Assembly (NCBI RefSeq): GCF_017104715.1
Contig: NZ_JAAGPI010000005.1
Location: 338,406-402,405 of the forward strand
DNA length: 64,000 nucleotides
DNA from: Burkholderia sp. Ac-20365
GTDB lineage: Bacteria > Pseudomonadota > Gammaproteobacteria > Burkholderiales > Burkholderiaceae
Direction of reading: 5' to 3'
Both the position numbers and the translations under genes were made by a program. How positions within the stretch are numbered: position 1 is the stretch's first letter; every line of letters starts with the position of its first letter. A model generated the notes under the pieces. The model saw only the letters and a list, made by a program, of their open reading frames with translations. It did no database searches and was not told the origin of the DNA. Positions 29,336 to 38,885 of this stretch are shown in pieces.

Positions 29336-30162
29336 GCCGCAGCGCCAAAGTTGTGCCGGTACTGATGTATCACCACGTCAGCACATCGCCGGGCATGATC
29401 ACCGTATCGCCCGCGCACTTTGCCGAACAGATGGCGTGGCTTGTGAAGTCCGGCTACCGGACAATCGGCAGCGAGCAGCTCGTCGCGTGGTTCGCGGGCG
29501 AGCCGCTGCCCAAGAAGTCCGTCATGCTGACCTTCGATGATGGCTACCTCGACAACTGGGTGCACGCGCATCCCGTGCTGGAGAAGTACGGACTCACCGC
29601 GCTGTGTTTTCTCGTGACGGGCTGGCCCGGCGACGGGCCACCGCGCGCCCATGCCGGCACGGGCGGGGCGCTGCCGCCGCTGCTGGATCATCATGCGGGC
29701 GAGGTGGCGATCGAGAACGGCGAGGCTGACGGCGCGATCCTGCGCTGGTCGGAAATCGACGCGATGCGCGCAGCGGGCACGTTCGAGTTTCACAGCCATA
29801 CGCACACGCACGTCAGATGGGATCGGGTCGCTGCCAACGCGCAAGAAAAGCGCGAAAGTCTCATGCGCGATCTGATCGAATCGCGTGCGATGCTGCAAGC
29901 GCGGCTGGGTGAAGGTTCCGACCACCTGTGCTGGCCTCAAGGCTATTACGACGACGACTATTTGAACGCTGCGCAGCAGGCGGGTTTCCGTCATCTCTAC
30001 ACGTGCGAGACGGGCCCAACCTATCCGCGAAAGGATGCAGGCGTCGTGCGTTCGATCTCCCGGCTGGAAGTGCGGGACCGACCCGCATCGTGGCTGGCAT
30101 CACGGCTCTGGGTGCATACGCGCCCTGCAATCAGTCGGGCTTACTTGCGTATCAAGCGGTAG
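29332..30162 (+). CDS. Polysaccharide deacetylase family protein
   Basis: 276 residues from the ATG at 29332 in the ATGA overlap. The NodB-type domain has VLMYHHVS, the TFDDGY motif (Asp69, Asp70) and a histidine-rich metal segment FEFHSHTHTHVRW; CWPQGYYDDDY and HTRPAISRAY follow. No signal peptide is visible, so it probably acts in the cytoplasm on a lipid-linked sugar, removing an acetyl group before or after sugar transfer by the coupled glycosyltransferase. Confidence 0.9.
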   Translation: MSRSAKVVPVLMYHHVSTSPGMITVSPAHFAEQMAWLVKSGYRTIGSEQLVAWFAGEPLPKKSVMLTFDDGYLDNWVHAHPVLEKYGLTALCFLVTGWPGDGPPRAHAGTGGALPPLLDHHAGEVAIENGEADGAILRWSEIDAMRAAGTFEFHSHTHTHVRWDRVAANAQEKRESLMRDLIESRAMLQARLGEGSDHLCWPQGYYDDDYLNAAQQAGFRHLYTCETGPTYPRKDAGVVRSISRLEVRDRPASWLASRLWVHTRPAISRAYLRIKR

Positions 30163-30659
30163 CGATATTCCAGCGTTGGACGCCGCGCTCGCCTCGCATT
30201 CGTATCGCGTGTTTGCATGAGTCCGACTCCCTTGGGGTAGTCGGACGTCTGCTGCTAAAGCTCGTTGGCTCCGTTCTCCATGTTCACAACATCTGCTCGC
30301 GAAACGACGGCTTCGGGCCTTGCCCAGTGAGAGCGAGCGGCCAGATTGCCTCCGCTGTCATCTGTTCCCTCCCAGCGACTCTCGAACAGCTTGATGTCCA
30401 TGTGTTTTGCTAGCGTGTCGACGTGTTCTCAAATTCCCGCTAGCAAGCCGCTCCAGGAAGGCAAGACGATCTCTCCCGCACTGAGAGAACTGATAACGCT
30501 TGTGCATCAATCGCGACGAAATATGCGATATTTCGGAGCGGGCTCGTCTTGCGTGCGAGCTTAGGGCAATCCGCACAGAGGCCCTTACCCCTGAAAGAAT
30601 GAGACACCGCATTTCTCAATGATCCGAAATTCACTGACCAGCAACACGGAGGATGGCTC
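30163..30659. other. Intergenic region with a hairpin after the deacetylase gene
   Basis: No gene was found in these 497 bases. At 30221-30246 GTCCGACT and AGTCGGAC form a perfect 8-bp stem extended by CCC/GGG. It lies 58 bases after the deacetylase stop, without a clear U-tract, and may still terminate transcription. The rest holds only short unconvincing frames and the promoter of the following LysR gene. Confidence 0.5.
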
Positions 30660-31628
30660 GTGGGCGTCAACTTCGACCTGAATGACTTGCAGGCCTTCCG
30701 TGCGGTCGTGGAACTCGGCAGCTTTCGCAAGGCCGCTGAGTCGGTCAACATCTCCCAGCCGGCGCTGAGCCGCCGTATCGACAAGCTGGAGGAAGCCCTT
30801 GGCGTGCGGCTTTTCGACCGTACGACGCGCAGCGTGACATTGACCACGATCGGTCGCGTCTTCGCACCGAGTGCGGAGCAACTGCTCGACGATCTCGACG
30901 TTGCTCTGCTCGGCATCCGCGACGTGTCGTCGAGTCGCCTGGGTCACGTGACGATCGCTTGCGTGCCATCGGTCGCCTACTACTTTTTGCCGAACGTGGT
31001 CGCGAGCTATCACCGCCGTTTTCCGCGCATCCGGGTCAAGCTGCTCGACACCAGCGCCAATGAAGTGCTTGGCGCCGTCATCAGCGGCGAAGCGGACTTC
31101 GGCGTGAGCTTTCTGGGAAGCCAGGAGTCCGAGGTCGAGTTCAAGGTCCTGTTGCAGGAGCGCTTCGTTGTTGCGTGCCGGCGCGACCATCCGCTGGCGC
31201 GCAAAAAGCGTGTCACATGGAACGAGCTCTACGAACACGAGTATGTGTCCGTCGACAAGACTTCTGGCAATCGAATGTTGCTCGATCAGGCGCTTTCCGC
31301 CGTGTCGGTTCGTGCGCCAAGCGTGGTCGAGACGCGCCATGTGACGACGATGTTGGGTCTGATCGAGGCGGGGCTCGGTGTCGCCGCGGTGCCTTCGATG
31401 GCCATGCCGGGTCGCGAACATCATGTGCTGACGAGCGTCCCGCTGGTCGATCCCGTGGTAAAGCGGCGAGTGGGGATCGTGACGCGGCGCGGCAGGTCAC
31501 TCACGCCGGCCGCGCAGCAGTTCTACGACATGATCATGGCGATGAAGCGCGGAGGCATGGGGACGGGCGAAGCCGAGGCCGGTGACGCCGGAAGAAAGCC
31601 GACCACCAGAAGGAAAACTGCATCGTGA
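30660..31628 (+). CDS. LysR-family regulator, coupled to DctA-type transporter
   Basis: 322 residues starting with GTG at 30660, seven bases after a CGGAGG ribosome site. HTH: GSFRKAAESVNISQPALSRRIDKLEEALG, followed by a LysR effector domain and a Lys/Arg-rich C-terminal tail (KPTTRRKTAS). It overlaps the transporter gene by GTGA, so regulator and transporter share one mRNA, an unusual arrangement because most LysR genes are divergent from their targets. It likely senses the organic acid the transporter carries. Confidence 0.9.
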   Translation: MGVNFDLNDLQAFRAVVELGSFRKAAESVNISQPALSRRIDKLEEALGVRLFDRTTRSVTLTTIGRVFAPSAEQLLDDLDVALLGIRDVSSSRLGHVTIACVPSVAYYFLPNVVASYHRRFPRIRVKLLDTSANEVLGAVISGEADFGVSFLGSQESEVEFKVLLQERFVVACRRDHPLARKKRVTWNELYEHEYVSVDKTSGNRMLLDQALSAVSVRAPSVVETRHVTTMLGLIEAGLGVAAVPSMAMPGREHHVLTSVPLVDPVVKRRVGIVTRRGRSLTPAAQQFYDMIMAMKRGGMGTGEAEAGDAGRKPTTRRKTAS

Positions 31629-32923
31629 CCTTCGCGTGGCCGCTCCGGCTGCTCTATGTGCAGGTCTTGCTAGGTATGGTGCTTGGCATGATGCTCGGCC
31701 ACTACTGGCCGCAAGCGGGAACGCAACTCAAGCCTCTGAGCGACGCATTCGTCGGGTTGGTGCGGATGATGATCGCGCCCGTCGTCTTCTGCACGATCGT
31801 CTCTGGCATCACGTCGCTCGCAGATGGAACGACGGTTGGACGTACCATCCTGAAGGCACTCGCACTCTTCTATTTTCTGACTACTCTTGCGCTTGCACTC
31901 GGCCTCGCGACCGCCTGGCTACTGCGCCCCGGTGCGGGCATGCATATCGATGTGCATCATCTGGACACGAGTGCCCTGTCACTCTACGTCAAGCACACCC
32001 AGCCGCACGGCCTCGTGGATTTTGCGCTCAGCGTGATCCCCGACACGATGTATGGTGCTTTCGACAGCGGCGAAGTGCTGCCTGTACTCCTGCTCTCGGT
32101 GCTTTTCGCCTTCGCGCTGAACGCCTGTCCGCAAGCGGGACGGCCGGTGCTGGCGTTTATCGAAAGCATTGCGTATGTGCTCTTCCGCATCCTCGCGATG
32201 ATCATGCGGCTCGCCCCATTCGGCGCGTTCGGCGCAATGGCGTTCACCGTGGGGCGCTTCGGCATCCGCTCGGTCGGTTCGCTCGGCATGCTGATGGTGT
32301 CGTTCTACGTGGCGTGCACGTTGTTCGTCGTGCTGGTTCTCGCGCCGCTCGCGCGGTTGCACGGCTTCGCGCTGTGGCGGTTGCTGCGCTACCTGCGTGA
32401 AGAGCTGGTGATCGTGCTTGCGACCTCGTCGACTGAACCGGTCCTTCCGCGCCTGATCGTAAAGCTCGAGGCGCTTGGGTGCGATAGAGGAATTGTGGGA
32501 CTCGTGCTGCCCGCAGGTTACTCCTTCAATCTCGACGGCACCGCGATCTATCTGACGCTTGCGTCGGTGTTCATTGCGCAGGCGTGCGATGTACCGCTTT
32601 CCGGCACGCAGATCGCGTTGTTACTCGCCGTCATGCTGATCACGTCCAAGGGCGCGGCTGGCGTGTCGGGCAGCGGGCTCGTGGCGCTCGTCGCGACCTT
32701 GACGGTGATTCCCGATCTGCCCGTTGCGGGGGTGGCGCTGCTGGTCGGGATCGACCGGTTCATGTCGGAGGCGCGTGCGTTGACGAGTGTGATCAGCAAC
32801 GCATGCGCGGTGATTTTGGTCGCAATGTGGGAGGGCGCGTGCGACCGGACGCGTCTCTCGGCGATGTTGCGCGCCCCCGCGCCGCCCAATGTCGACGACC
32901 CTGCAACGAATACTTCGGGCTGA
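31625..32923 (+). CDS. Dicarboxylate/amino acid:cation symporter (DctA-like)
   Basis: 432 residues of the DAACS family, with about eight membrane segments plus two hairpins. Recognisable segments: FVGLVRMMIAPVVFCTIVSGI near the N-terminus, the serine-rich ATSSTEPVLPR hairpin (usually SSSE or STSSS in relatives), GYSFNLDGTAIYLT, SKGAAGVSGSGLVAL, and a GIDRFMSEARALTSVISNACA ending. It imports C4-dicarboxylates or acidic amino acids with protons or sodium. It starts with GTG inside the LysR stop codon. Confidence 0.9.
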   Translation: MTFAWPLRLLYVQVLLGMVLGMMLGHYWPQAGTQLKPLSDAFVGLVRMMIAPVVFCTIVSGITSLADGTTVGRTILKALALFYFLTTLALALGLATAWLLRPGAGMHIDVHHLDTSALSLYVKHTQPHGLVDFALSVIPDTMYGAFDSGEVLPVLLLSVLFAFALNACPQAGRPVLAFIESIAYVLFRILAMIMRLAPFGAFGAMAFTVGRFGIRSVGSLGMLMVSFYVACTLFVVLVLAPLARLHGFALWRLLRYLREELVIVLATSSTEPVLPRLIVKLEALGCDRGIVGLVLPAGYSFNLDGTAIYLTLASVFIAQACDVPLSGTQIALLLAVMLITSKGAAGVSGSGLVALVATLTVIPDLPVAGVALLVGIDRFMSEARALTSVISNACAVILVAMWEGACDRTRLSAMLRAPAPPNVDDPATNTSG

Positions 32924-32963
32924 GACAGGAAAGCGGCGCGCGGCGCGCCGTCCGTCTCGCGAG

Positions 32964-33746
32964 TCAATGCGACGTCACGGAGTCGAGGCCAGTCGATTTC
33001 ACTTCGGGCTGTGCTTCTGGCGACGCAAGATAGTCGAGCAGGGCTTTCGCTTCCTTCGGATGTTGTGCTCCAACCGGAATGCCGGCGGCGTAGCGCGTCA
33101 CGGATTGCAGGGACTCGGGAATCTTGCCGACGAAGGCCGCGCCCTTTACCGGCAACAGTTCGCTGACCTGCTGAAAGCCGATTTCGTAGTCGCCGTTTGC
33201 CACCACCGACGCGACGGGAATCCGAGGAATCATCTTCGCTTTCTGCCCGACCTGCTCCTCGATGCCAAGCCGTTTGAACAGTTCGCGCTCGATATAAACA
33301 CCGCTCGCGCTGTCAGAGTAGGCAATCGACTTCGCGTGCAACAGGGTCTGTCGGAGTCCCTCGATCGAGCTGATGTCGGGTTTCGGTGCGCCATCACGCA
33401 CAACCATGCCGATTCGCGAGTCCGCGAGTTCAACGCGCGATCCGGGAACGACCTTGCCTTGCCTGATGAGATCGTCCAGTGCGTAGCCGACCATGATCAC
33501 GACATCGGCGGGCTCGCCCCGTTCGAGGCGATTGGGTATCGCCTCAGGCGATTTGCCCATCGAAGGACCGAGTATGGTGTCGAGCGTATTGCCGGTCGCC
33601 GACGTGAAGCGGGGGCCGAGCAGCTTGTACGCAGCGGTAAAGCCGCCGGAACTCATGACCTGAAGTTCAGCAGCCTGCACGTTCGCTGCCAGAGCCGAGA
33701 GCGCGATCAGCGCTGCGGCGGACAGCTTGCCAAGGAGATTTTTCAT
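32964..33746 (-). CDS. ModA-like periplasmic substrate-binding protein (orphan)
   Basis: 260 residues with a signal peptide (cleavage near AANVQA) and a type-2 periplasmic binding fold of the ModA/molybdate-like group (LQVMSSGGFTAAYK, RGEPADVVIM, TLLHAKSIAYSDSASGVYIE, DYEIGFQQVSELLPVKGA). It is not followed by ABC permease or ATPase genes. Instead it lies 51 bases downstream of an MHS transporter on the same strand. The ligand is therefore probably an organic anion, not molybdate. Confidence 0.85.
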   Translation of the reverse strand: MKNLLGKLSAAALIALSALAANVQAAELQVMSSGGFTAAYKLLGPRFTSATGNTLDTILGPSMGKSPEAIPNRLERGEPADVVIMVGYALDDLIRQGKVVPGSRVELADSRIGMVVRDGAPKPDISSIEGLRQTLLHAKSIAYSDSASGVYIERELFKRLGIEEQVGQKAKMIPRIPVASVVANGDYEIGFQQVSELLPVKGAAFVGKIPESLQSVTRYAAGIPVGAQHPKEAKALLDYLASPEAQPEVKSTGLDSVTSH

Positions 33747-33797
33747 GGATCAGGGTCGTTCGGATACGTAGGTAGAGGAAGTGAGTTATCAGGCGTC

Positions 33798-35096
33798 TCA
33801 CTGTGCCGCGTTCAGCGTCACCGCGTGGCGGCGATAGAGCGCGAGCGTGGCGCACAGCGCGCACACGGCGGCGAAACTCATCCAGATGCCGGGCGCGGCC
33901 TTGTCGCCGGTCATATGAATCAACCCCGTCGCGATGGCGGGTGTGAAGCCGCCGAACACCGCCGTCGCGAGACTGTAGGCGAGCGAGAAACCCGCGACAC
34001 GCACTTCGACAGGCATCACTTCGGTCAGCGCGACGACCATCGCGCCGTTGTACATGCCGTACATGAACGAAAGCCACAGCAGCACGAGCAGCATATTCAC
34101 GAAGCTCGGCGCGTGAGCAAGAAAGGACAGCGCCGGATACGCGGTCGCGATGGCGAGCGTGGTCATCCCGAGCAATAGCGGGCGGCGGCCGATACGGTCG
34201 GAGAGTGCACCGCCGATCGGCAGCCACACGAAGTTCGACACGCCGATGCACAGCGTCACAAGCAGGCTGTCTGCGGTGCTCAGATGCAGAACCGTCTTGC
34301 CGAAGGTCGGCGCATAGACCGTGATGAGATAGAAGCTCGTGGTGGTCATCGCGACCAGCATCACGCCGGCGATCACGACGCCCCAGTTCCGCGCGAGCGT
34401 GCGAAAGACTTCCTTCATCGTCGGGCGATGCTTGCGCGCCTTGAATTCCTGCGTTTCTTCCAGATTCCGACGCAGCATGAAGATGAACGGCACGATCATG
34501 CAGCCGACGAAGAATGGCACGCGCCATCCCCAGGCGGCGATGGTTGCCGAATCCAGCGACTGGTTGAGCGCGAAGCCGAGGCCCGCGGCGACCACGATCG
34601 CTACCTGCTGGCTGGCCGATTGCCAGCTTGTGAAGAAACCCTTGCGGCCGGGCGTGGCCATCTCGGCAAGATAAACCGACACGCCACCCAGTTCCGCGCC
34701 GGCGGAGAAGCCTTGCAACAGGCGCCCGATCAGCACGAGCGCGGGAGCCAGCACGCCGATCGTGGCATAGCCCGGCACGAATGCGATCAGGATCGTGCCG
34801 CTTGCCATGATGGACAGCGTGATGATGAGCCCCTTGCGGCGGCCGACATCATCGATATACGCACCGAGAATGATTGCACCGAGCGGGCGCATCAGGAATC
34901 CGGCGCCGAAGACTGCGAAGGTCATCATCAGCGAGGCGAATTCGCTGGCGGAAGGGAAGAAGACGTTGGCGATCTGCGTGGCGTAGAAGCCGAACAGGAA
35001 GAAGTCGAACTGCTCCAGGAAATTCCCGGCCGTGACGCGAAATACCGCGGCAGCCTTCGATTGTCCGGGCGATCGGGTAGGGGATGAGGGGTGCAT
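33798..35096 (-). CDS. MHS-family MFS transporter (citrate/tricarballylate type)
   Basis: 432 residues from the ATG at 35096, chosen because AGGAG lies ten bases upstream; a longer frame to 35189 has none. Twelve membrane segments; [21 protein letters not shown] opens TM1, [21 protein letters not shown] is the MFS loop between TM2 and TM3, and [19 protein letters not shown] is typical of the metabolite:H+ symporter branch. It would import an organic acid. A periplasmic ModA-like protein gene follows on the same mRNA. Confidence 0.92.
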   Translation of the reverse strand: MHPSSPTRSPGQSKAAAVFRVTAGNFLEQFDFFLFGFYATQIANVFFPSASEFASLMMTFAVFGAGFLMRPLGAIILGAYIDDVGRRKGLIITLSIMASGTILIAFVPGYATIGVLAPALVLIGRLLQGFSAGAELGGVSVYLAEMATPGRKGFFTSWQSASQQVAIVVAAGLGFALNQSLDSATIAAWGWRVPFFVGCMIVPFIFMLRRNLEETQEFKARKHRPTMKEVFRTLARNWGVVIAGVMLVAMTTTSFYLITVYAPTFGKTVLHLSTADSLLVTLCIGVSNFVWLPIGGALSDRIGRRPLLLGMTTLAIATAYPALSFLAHAPSFVNMLLVLLWLSFMYGMYNGAMVVALTEVMPVEVRVAGFSLAYSLATAVFGGFTPAIATGLIHMTGDKAAPGIWMSFAAVCALCATLALYRRHAVTLNAAQ

Positions 35097-35410
35097 CAAA
35101 GTGTCTCCTGAATCCTTGAAATACGCGGAGCTTCCGCGGATTGTCGTTTCAGGAATGTTCGCCCGGATCGTGCAAAACAATAAGTGCAATTTTTAGAACG
35201 ATTGATGCACGATGGTTATCAATCGGAGACGCTGGGGCTATTGCGTTTTACGTCAGCAACAAGGCGGATTGGTAGACGGTCCGCTTCACTCCGCAGCAAG
35301 CTGCGTTGCCGTCGTTTGACGTCGAATGAACGGAGCGGTAGGGTTGGTGGTCGGGAGATGATCAAACACGCCGACTGTTAGAATAGCGCCCTTTTTCCTG
35401 GGAGAAGCAA
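35097..35410. other. Intergenic region with an 8-bp inverted repeat
   Basis: No gene in 314 bases. CGATTGAT (35199-35206) and ATCAATCG (35218-35225) are a perfect inverted repeat about 100 bases upstream of the MHS start. GTGCAA occurs twice just before it as a direct repeat. An operator for the MHS/ModA-like unit is plausible. Confidence 0.4.
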
Positions 35411-35725
35411 ATGTCGTGGTTCATCTATGAAGTGCCCGAATACAACGAAGACGGGGCGCGCATCGAACCCTTCAGCGATCTGCGTATCCGGGTCGTGCAA
35501 GTGAGTGGGCAGGCAATGGCGGACGAGCTCGAAAGCGTGCGCGACAACGCCGTGAAGGCGGTGGACACGTCCGCGCACCCACTGCGCGCGACAGACAATC
35601 CGAACGTTTTCCCGATCCCTTACGCTGATTCCATGATTCTGGTCGGATTCATCTTCGATTTGAAGCGCGAATCCCGACAACTGGTGGTGTCACCCGTGGA
35701 AATGCCGTGGCTGAAAGACGCATAG
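35411..35725 (+). CDS. Hypothetical protein, 104 residues
   Basis: The ATG follows GGGAGAAG. The product is acidic, has no signal peptide or membrane segment, and starts MSWFIYEVPEYNEDG. No family is recognised. Composition and a clean ribosome site support it as a real gene. Confidence 0.7.
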   Translation: MSWFIYEVPEYNEDGARIEPFSDLRIRVVQVSGQAMADELESVRDNAVKAVDTSAHPLRATDNPNVFPIPYADSMILVGFIFDLKRESRQLVVSPVEMPWLKDA

Positions 35726-35988
35726 CCTACGAGGCAATCAACTTTCCGGTTGTCTTCGACAGCCGAATGTGGCCGATTTCCGCATGGGTGGGTGTCGCCT
35801 TCGACTGAATGCGAGATTGATTGCCCGTCATACGAGCTAGAGGGTCAACTTCTTTGACCGCCTGCCTCACTCACGTACCGCTGGCTATTCCGTCCGGGAA
35901 TGACAGATATCGCCCGGTGCTGTCTTCTGCAGATTCGCGCTTGCGCTGAAGATCCGGAGGTCTCTCCTCCTTTTTCAGGCAGCGCACA

Positions 35989-37104
35989 ATGAACGCACTC
36001 TTCACCCGGACCCACGTTGGTCCCTATCCAGTCAGCCACCGTGTGGTGATGGCGCCACTCACCCGGATGCGTACCGAAGCGCAGAACGTTCCCGGCACGT
36101 TGATGGTCGATTACTACGCGCAGCGGGCATCGGCAGGAGGTTTGCTGATCTCCGACGCGACATCCGTGTCGCCGCTCGGCTTCGCTTACGTCGGCGCACC
36201 GGGGATCTACACGGAAGCGCAGGCACGCGGCTGGCGACGCGTGACCGACGCCGTCCACGCAAAGGGCGGACGCATTTTTCTGCAACTGTGGCACGCGGGA
36301 CGACAGGCCCACCCCGCCAACATCGGCGGAGAAGTGCCGGTCGCGCCTTCTGCTCTGCGCTCCTACGAGCACTCGGCGATCCACGACCCGGACGGTGAGG
36401 TGACGGAAGTCGAACAGGTGCTGCCGCGTGCTCTCGAGCTAGAGGAGATTCCGCGCGTCGTCGAAGAATTCCGTCACGCCGCAGCGCTTGCAAGGCAGGC
36501 CGGGTTCGATGGCGTTGAACTGCACGCGGCCAATGGCTATCTGCCTGACCAGTTTCTGCAGGACGGCACGAATCAACGCACGGATGCATATGGCGGCTCG
36601 CTCGAGAACCGCGCGCGCTTTCTGTTCGAGGTGCTCGATGCGATTGCCTCGGAATGGGACGCCAACAGGATCGCGGTTCGTCTTTCGCCCGGAAGCTCAT
36701 ACGGCACGATGTCCGATAGCGATCCGCATGCGACGTTCAGCTATGTTGCGCGTCGCCTGGATGGCTACGGGCTGGCTTATCTGCATGTGGTCGAGCCACG
36801 TGTGCGCGGTAATGAAGACGTCGATGCAGCGGCGTCGGCGGTGACGGCGAAAGACTTGCGGCGCGTGTTTGCGGGCACGCTCATCGCGGCGGGCGGCTTC
36901 ACGCCGGACAGCGCGCATCGGATCATCGAAGCAGGCGATGCCGATCTCGTAGCATTCGGCCGCCTCTTCATCTCCAATCCAGACCTGCCCGAGCGACTGC
37001 GCGTCGGGGCGCCTTTGAACCGTTACGACCGGTCGACGTTCTATGGCGGCGACGCGCGAGGCTACACCGACTATGCGTTCTACGGCGCAGCGCCGGTTAT
37101 CTGA
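35989..37104 (+). CDS. Old Yellow Enzyme-family ene-reductase (NemA-like)
   Basis: 371 residues, a single FMN-binding TIM barrel. Motifs: RVVMAPLTRMRTE at the N-terminus, FLQLWHAGRQAHP, the H-x-x-N substrate pair in VELHAANGYLPDQFLQDGTNQRTDAYGG (the segment typical of alkene and N-ethylmaleimide reductases), and a C-terminal LVAFGRLFISNPDLP. It reduces electron-poor alkenes or nitro compounds with NAD(P)H. GGAGG and CAGG precede the start. A strong terminator follows, then a LysR gene. Confidence 0.92.
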   Translation: MNALFTRTHVGPYPVSHRVVMAPLTRMRTEAQNVPGTLMVDYYAQRASAGGLLISDATSVSPLGFAYVGAPGIYTEAQARGWRRVTDAVHAKGGRIFLQLWHAGRQAHPANIGGEVPVAPSALRSYEHSAIHDPDGEVTEVEQVLPRALELEEIPRVVEEFRHAAALARQAGFDGVELHAANGYLPDQFLQDGTNQRTDAYGGSLENRARFLFEVLDAIASEWDANRIAVRLSPGSSYGTMSDSDPHATFSYVARRLDGYGLAYLHVVEPRVRGNEDVDAAASAVTAKDLRRVFAGTLIAAGGFTPDSAHRIIEAGDADLVAFGRLFISNPDLPERLRVGAPLNRYDRSTFYGGDARGYTDYAFYGAAPVI

Positions 37105-37126
37105 ACCGGACGCGCGTGCAGTAAGC

Positions 37127-37158
37127 CGGCCCGCTGCAGGATTGCCTGCAGCGGGCCG
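37127..37158 (+). terminator. Rho-independent-like terminator after the ene-reductase gene
   Basis: A perfect 14-bp GC-rich stem (CGGCCCGCTGCAGG / CCTGCAGCGGGCCG) with a four-base loop, followed by ATCTGTTTCTG, a partial T-tract. Confidence 0.8.
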
Positions 37159-37263
37159 ATCTGTTTCTGCACAGGGTGGCGATGGCGAAAACCGATAGAC
37201 TTGCTGCCGGGTATATCCTCGCTACAACCGTGGACTTCGCGTCCTTCATGGAGAAACATCGGC

Positions 37264-38196
37264 ATGGACCGGATGGCGGCAATGGAAACATACGTGAGTG
37301 TCGTGGAGGCCGGGTCATTCTCGGCGGCCGCAAAGCGGCTCAAACTCGGCCAGCCGGCAGTCTCGAAGTCGATTGCGCAACTCGAAGAGCGGCTCGGCGT
37401 GCGACTCCTGTTGCGTTCGACACGTGGCCTGACACCCACCGACGCGGGTCAGCGGTTTTACGAGCACGCGAGGCGCGCAATCGAAGAAGTGGATCTTGCA
37501 GAGCAGGTTGCGCGCGACGCGTCCACTGGACTGTCCGGCGTGCTGCGCGTCAGCGCGGCGGTGACGTTTGCACGTCTGCATATCCTGCCGGCACTGAAGA
37601 CCTTTCTGGATCGACATCCTGATCTGCAGATCGACATCGTGCTGGACGATCGCACCATTGATCTACTCGAAAAAGGCGTGGATGTCGCTTTTCGCATGGG
37701 CTCGCTCGACGATTCGACCATGACTGCACGCCGCATCGCGCAGAGCCGTCGACGGGTGATCGGCACGCCCGCCTACCTTGCCGAAGCGGGTGTTCCAAAG
37801 ACGCCTGCGGACCTGAGTCAGCACCAGGTCGTCGTGTATTCGTTGCGAGGCGGCGGTGAGTCGTGGGCGTTCAGCCAGGATGGCAAGGAGGTGGCCGTGG
37901 TCGTGTCCGGGCGCGTCAGCGTGAGCGCAGCCGAGGGGGTGCGCACAACGGTGCTTGGCGGTGTGGGCCTCGCGATCGCATCGGAGTGGATGTTTTCTCC
38001 TGAGCTTGCGAATGGCACGGTTCAGGCCGTCCTGACCGACTGGGAATTGCCCTCGATCGACCTGTGGGCGGTCTTTCCTGCTGGACGTCTGGTGAGTGCG
38101 AAGGCGCGCGCATTCGTCGCCTTCGTGGAGGAAATACTAGGCGTCTCTGCTGGCAGCAGGGGCGGTACGCCTTCAGAAACCCAGCTTGCCGATTGA
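37264..38196 (+). CDS. LysR-family transcriptional regulator
   Basis: 310 residues from the ATG at 37264 (GGAG upstream). HTH GSFSAAAKRLKLGQPAVSKSIAQLEERLG, then an effector domain with RIAQSRRRVIGTPAYLAEAG, a hallmark of the large subgroup that often controls SDR, oxidoreductase or peroxiredoxin genes. Its 3' end overlaps the convergent SDR gene by 24 bases. Targets may be the ene-reductase upstream or the redox genes at 38.2-40.3 kb. Confidence 0.9.
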   Translation: MDRMAAMETYVSVVEAGSFSAAAKRLKLGQPAVSKSIAQLEERLGVRLLLRSTRGLTPTDAGQRFYEHARRAIEEVDLAEQVARDASTGLSGVLRVSAAVTFARLHILPALKTFLDRHPDLQIDIVLDDRTIDLLEKGVDVAFRMGSLDDSTMTARRIAQSRRRVIGTPAYLAEAGVPKTPADLSQHQVVVYSLRGGGESWAFSQDGKEVAVVVSGRVSVSAAEGVRTTVLGGVGLAIASEWMFSPELANGTVQAVLTDWELPSIDLWAVFPAGRLVSAKARAFVAFVEEILGVSAGSRGGTPSETQLAD

Positions 38197-38820
38197 CGCA
38201 CCACCGTCGACGTACAGTGTCTGACCGGTCATGAAAGCAGCCGCATCAGATAACAGAAACGCAATCGTCGCGGCAATTTCATGGGGCTGGCCGAAGCGGC
38301 CCATGGGTACGGCGGACAGATAGCGCTGCTCGCCCTCGCTTCCCGGTGGATTGTTGGCCCGAAACAGCTCGGTCTCGGTCGGTCCCGGCGCGACGGCATT
38401 GACGGTAATGCCGGTATCGGCCAGTTCCAGTGCCCATGAGCGCGCGAAACTGACCATTGCCGCTTTCGCTGCGGCATAAGCTGTGCGCTGTGTCATGCCG
38501 AGTATCGTCAGGCTGGAAATATTGACGACCCGTCCCCAGCCGCGTGCCCGCATACCGGGAAGCAACGCCTGCACGGTTTGCACGGCCGGATGGAGATTCA
38601 GTGCGAGGACGTCGTCGAACGAATGACGACGCGTAAGCTCGTCGAGCACCGCGCCTGTCGCCACGCGGTCGGCCAGGTCGACGCGGACCAGTTCGCCCGG
38701 AAAATCGCTTGCTTCGCGCGCGAGGCCGACGACATGGTGGCCGTCGGAGAGTAACCGTTCTGTCAGCGCGAGGCCGATGCCTTTGGTCGCACCCGTCACG
38801 AGAAATGTACGCTGTGTCAT
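38173..38820 (-). CDS. Short-chain dehydrogenase/reductase
   Basis: 215 residues, a classical SDR: TGATKGIGLAL (cofactor), NISSL with the catalytic serine, and YAAAKAA with Tyr and Lys. The short length is near the lower end for classical SDRs. It reduces or oxidises an alcohol/carbonyl with NAD(P). It follows a peroxiredoxin-like gene by 65 bases on the same strand. Confidence 0.9.
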   Translation of the reverse strand: MTQRTFLVTGATKGIGLALTERLLSDGHHVVGLAREASDFPGELVRVDLADRVATGAVLDELTRRHSFDDVLALNLHPAVQTVQALLPGMRARGWGRVVNISSLTILGMTQRTAYAAAKAAMVSFARSWALELADTGITVNAVAPGPTETELFRANNPPGSEGEQRYLSAVPMGRFGQPHEIAATIAFLLSDAAAFMTGQTLYVDGGASIGKLGF

Positions 38821-38885
38821 GGAAAGTCCTTGTCAATTGAAACGCCGCGCCCACGGGGTGGGCGCGGCGCGGCAGGCAGTGAAGC

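Noticed and set aside
30585..31424. 279-codon minus-strand frame
   Set aside because: Antisense of the LysR gene at 30660, which has HTH and ribosome site.
32889..34178. 429-codon plus-strand frame
   Set aside because: Runs antisense through the ModA-like and MHS genes, both of which have clear family motifs.
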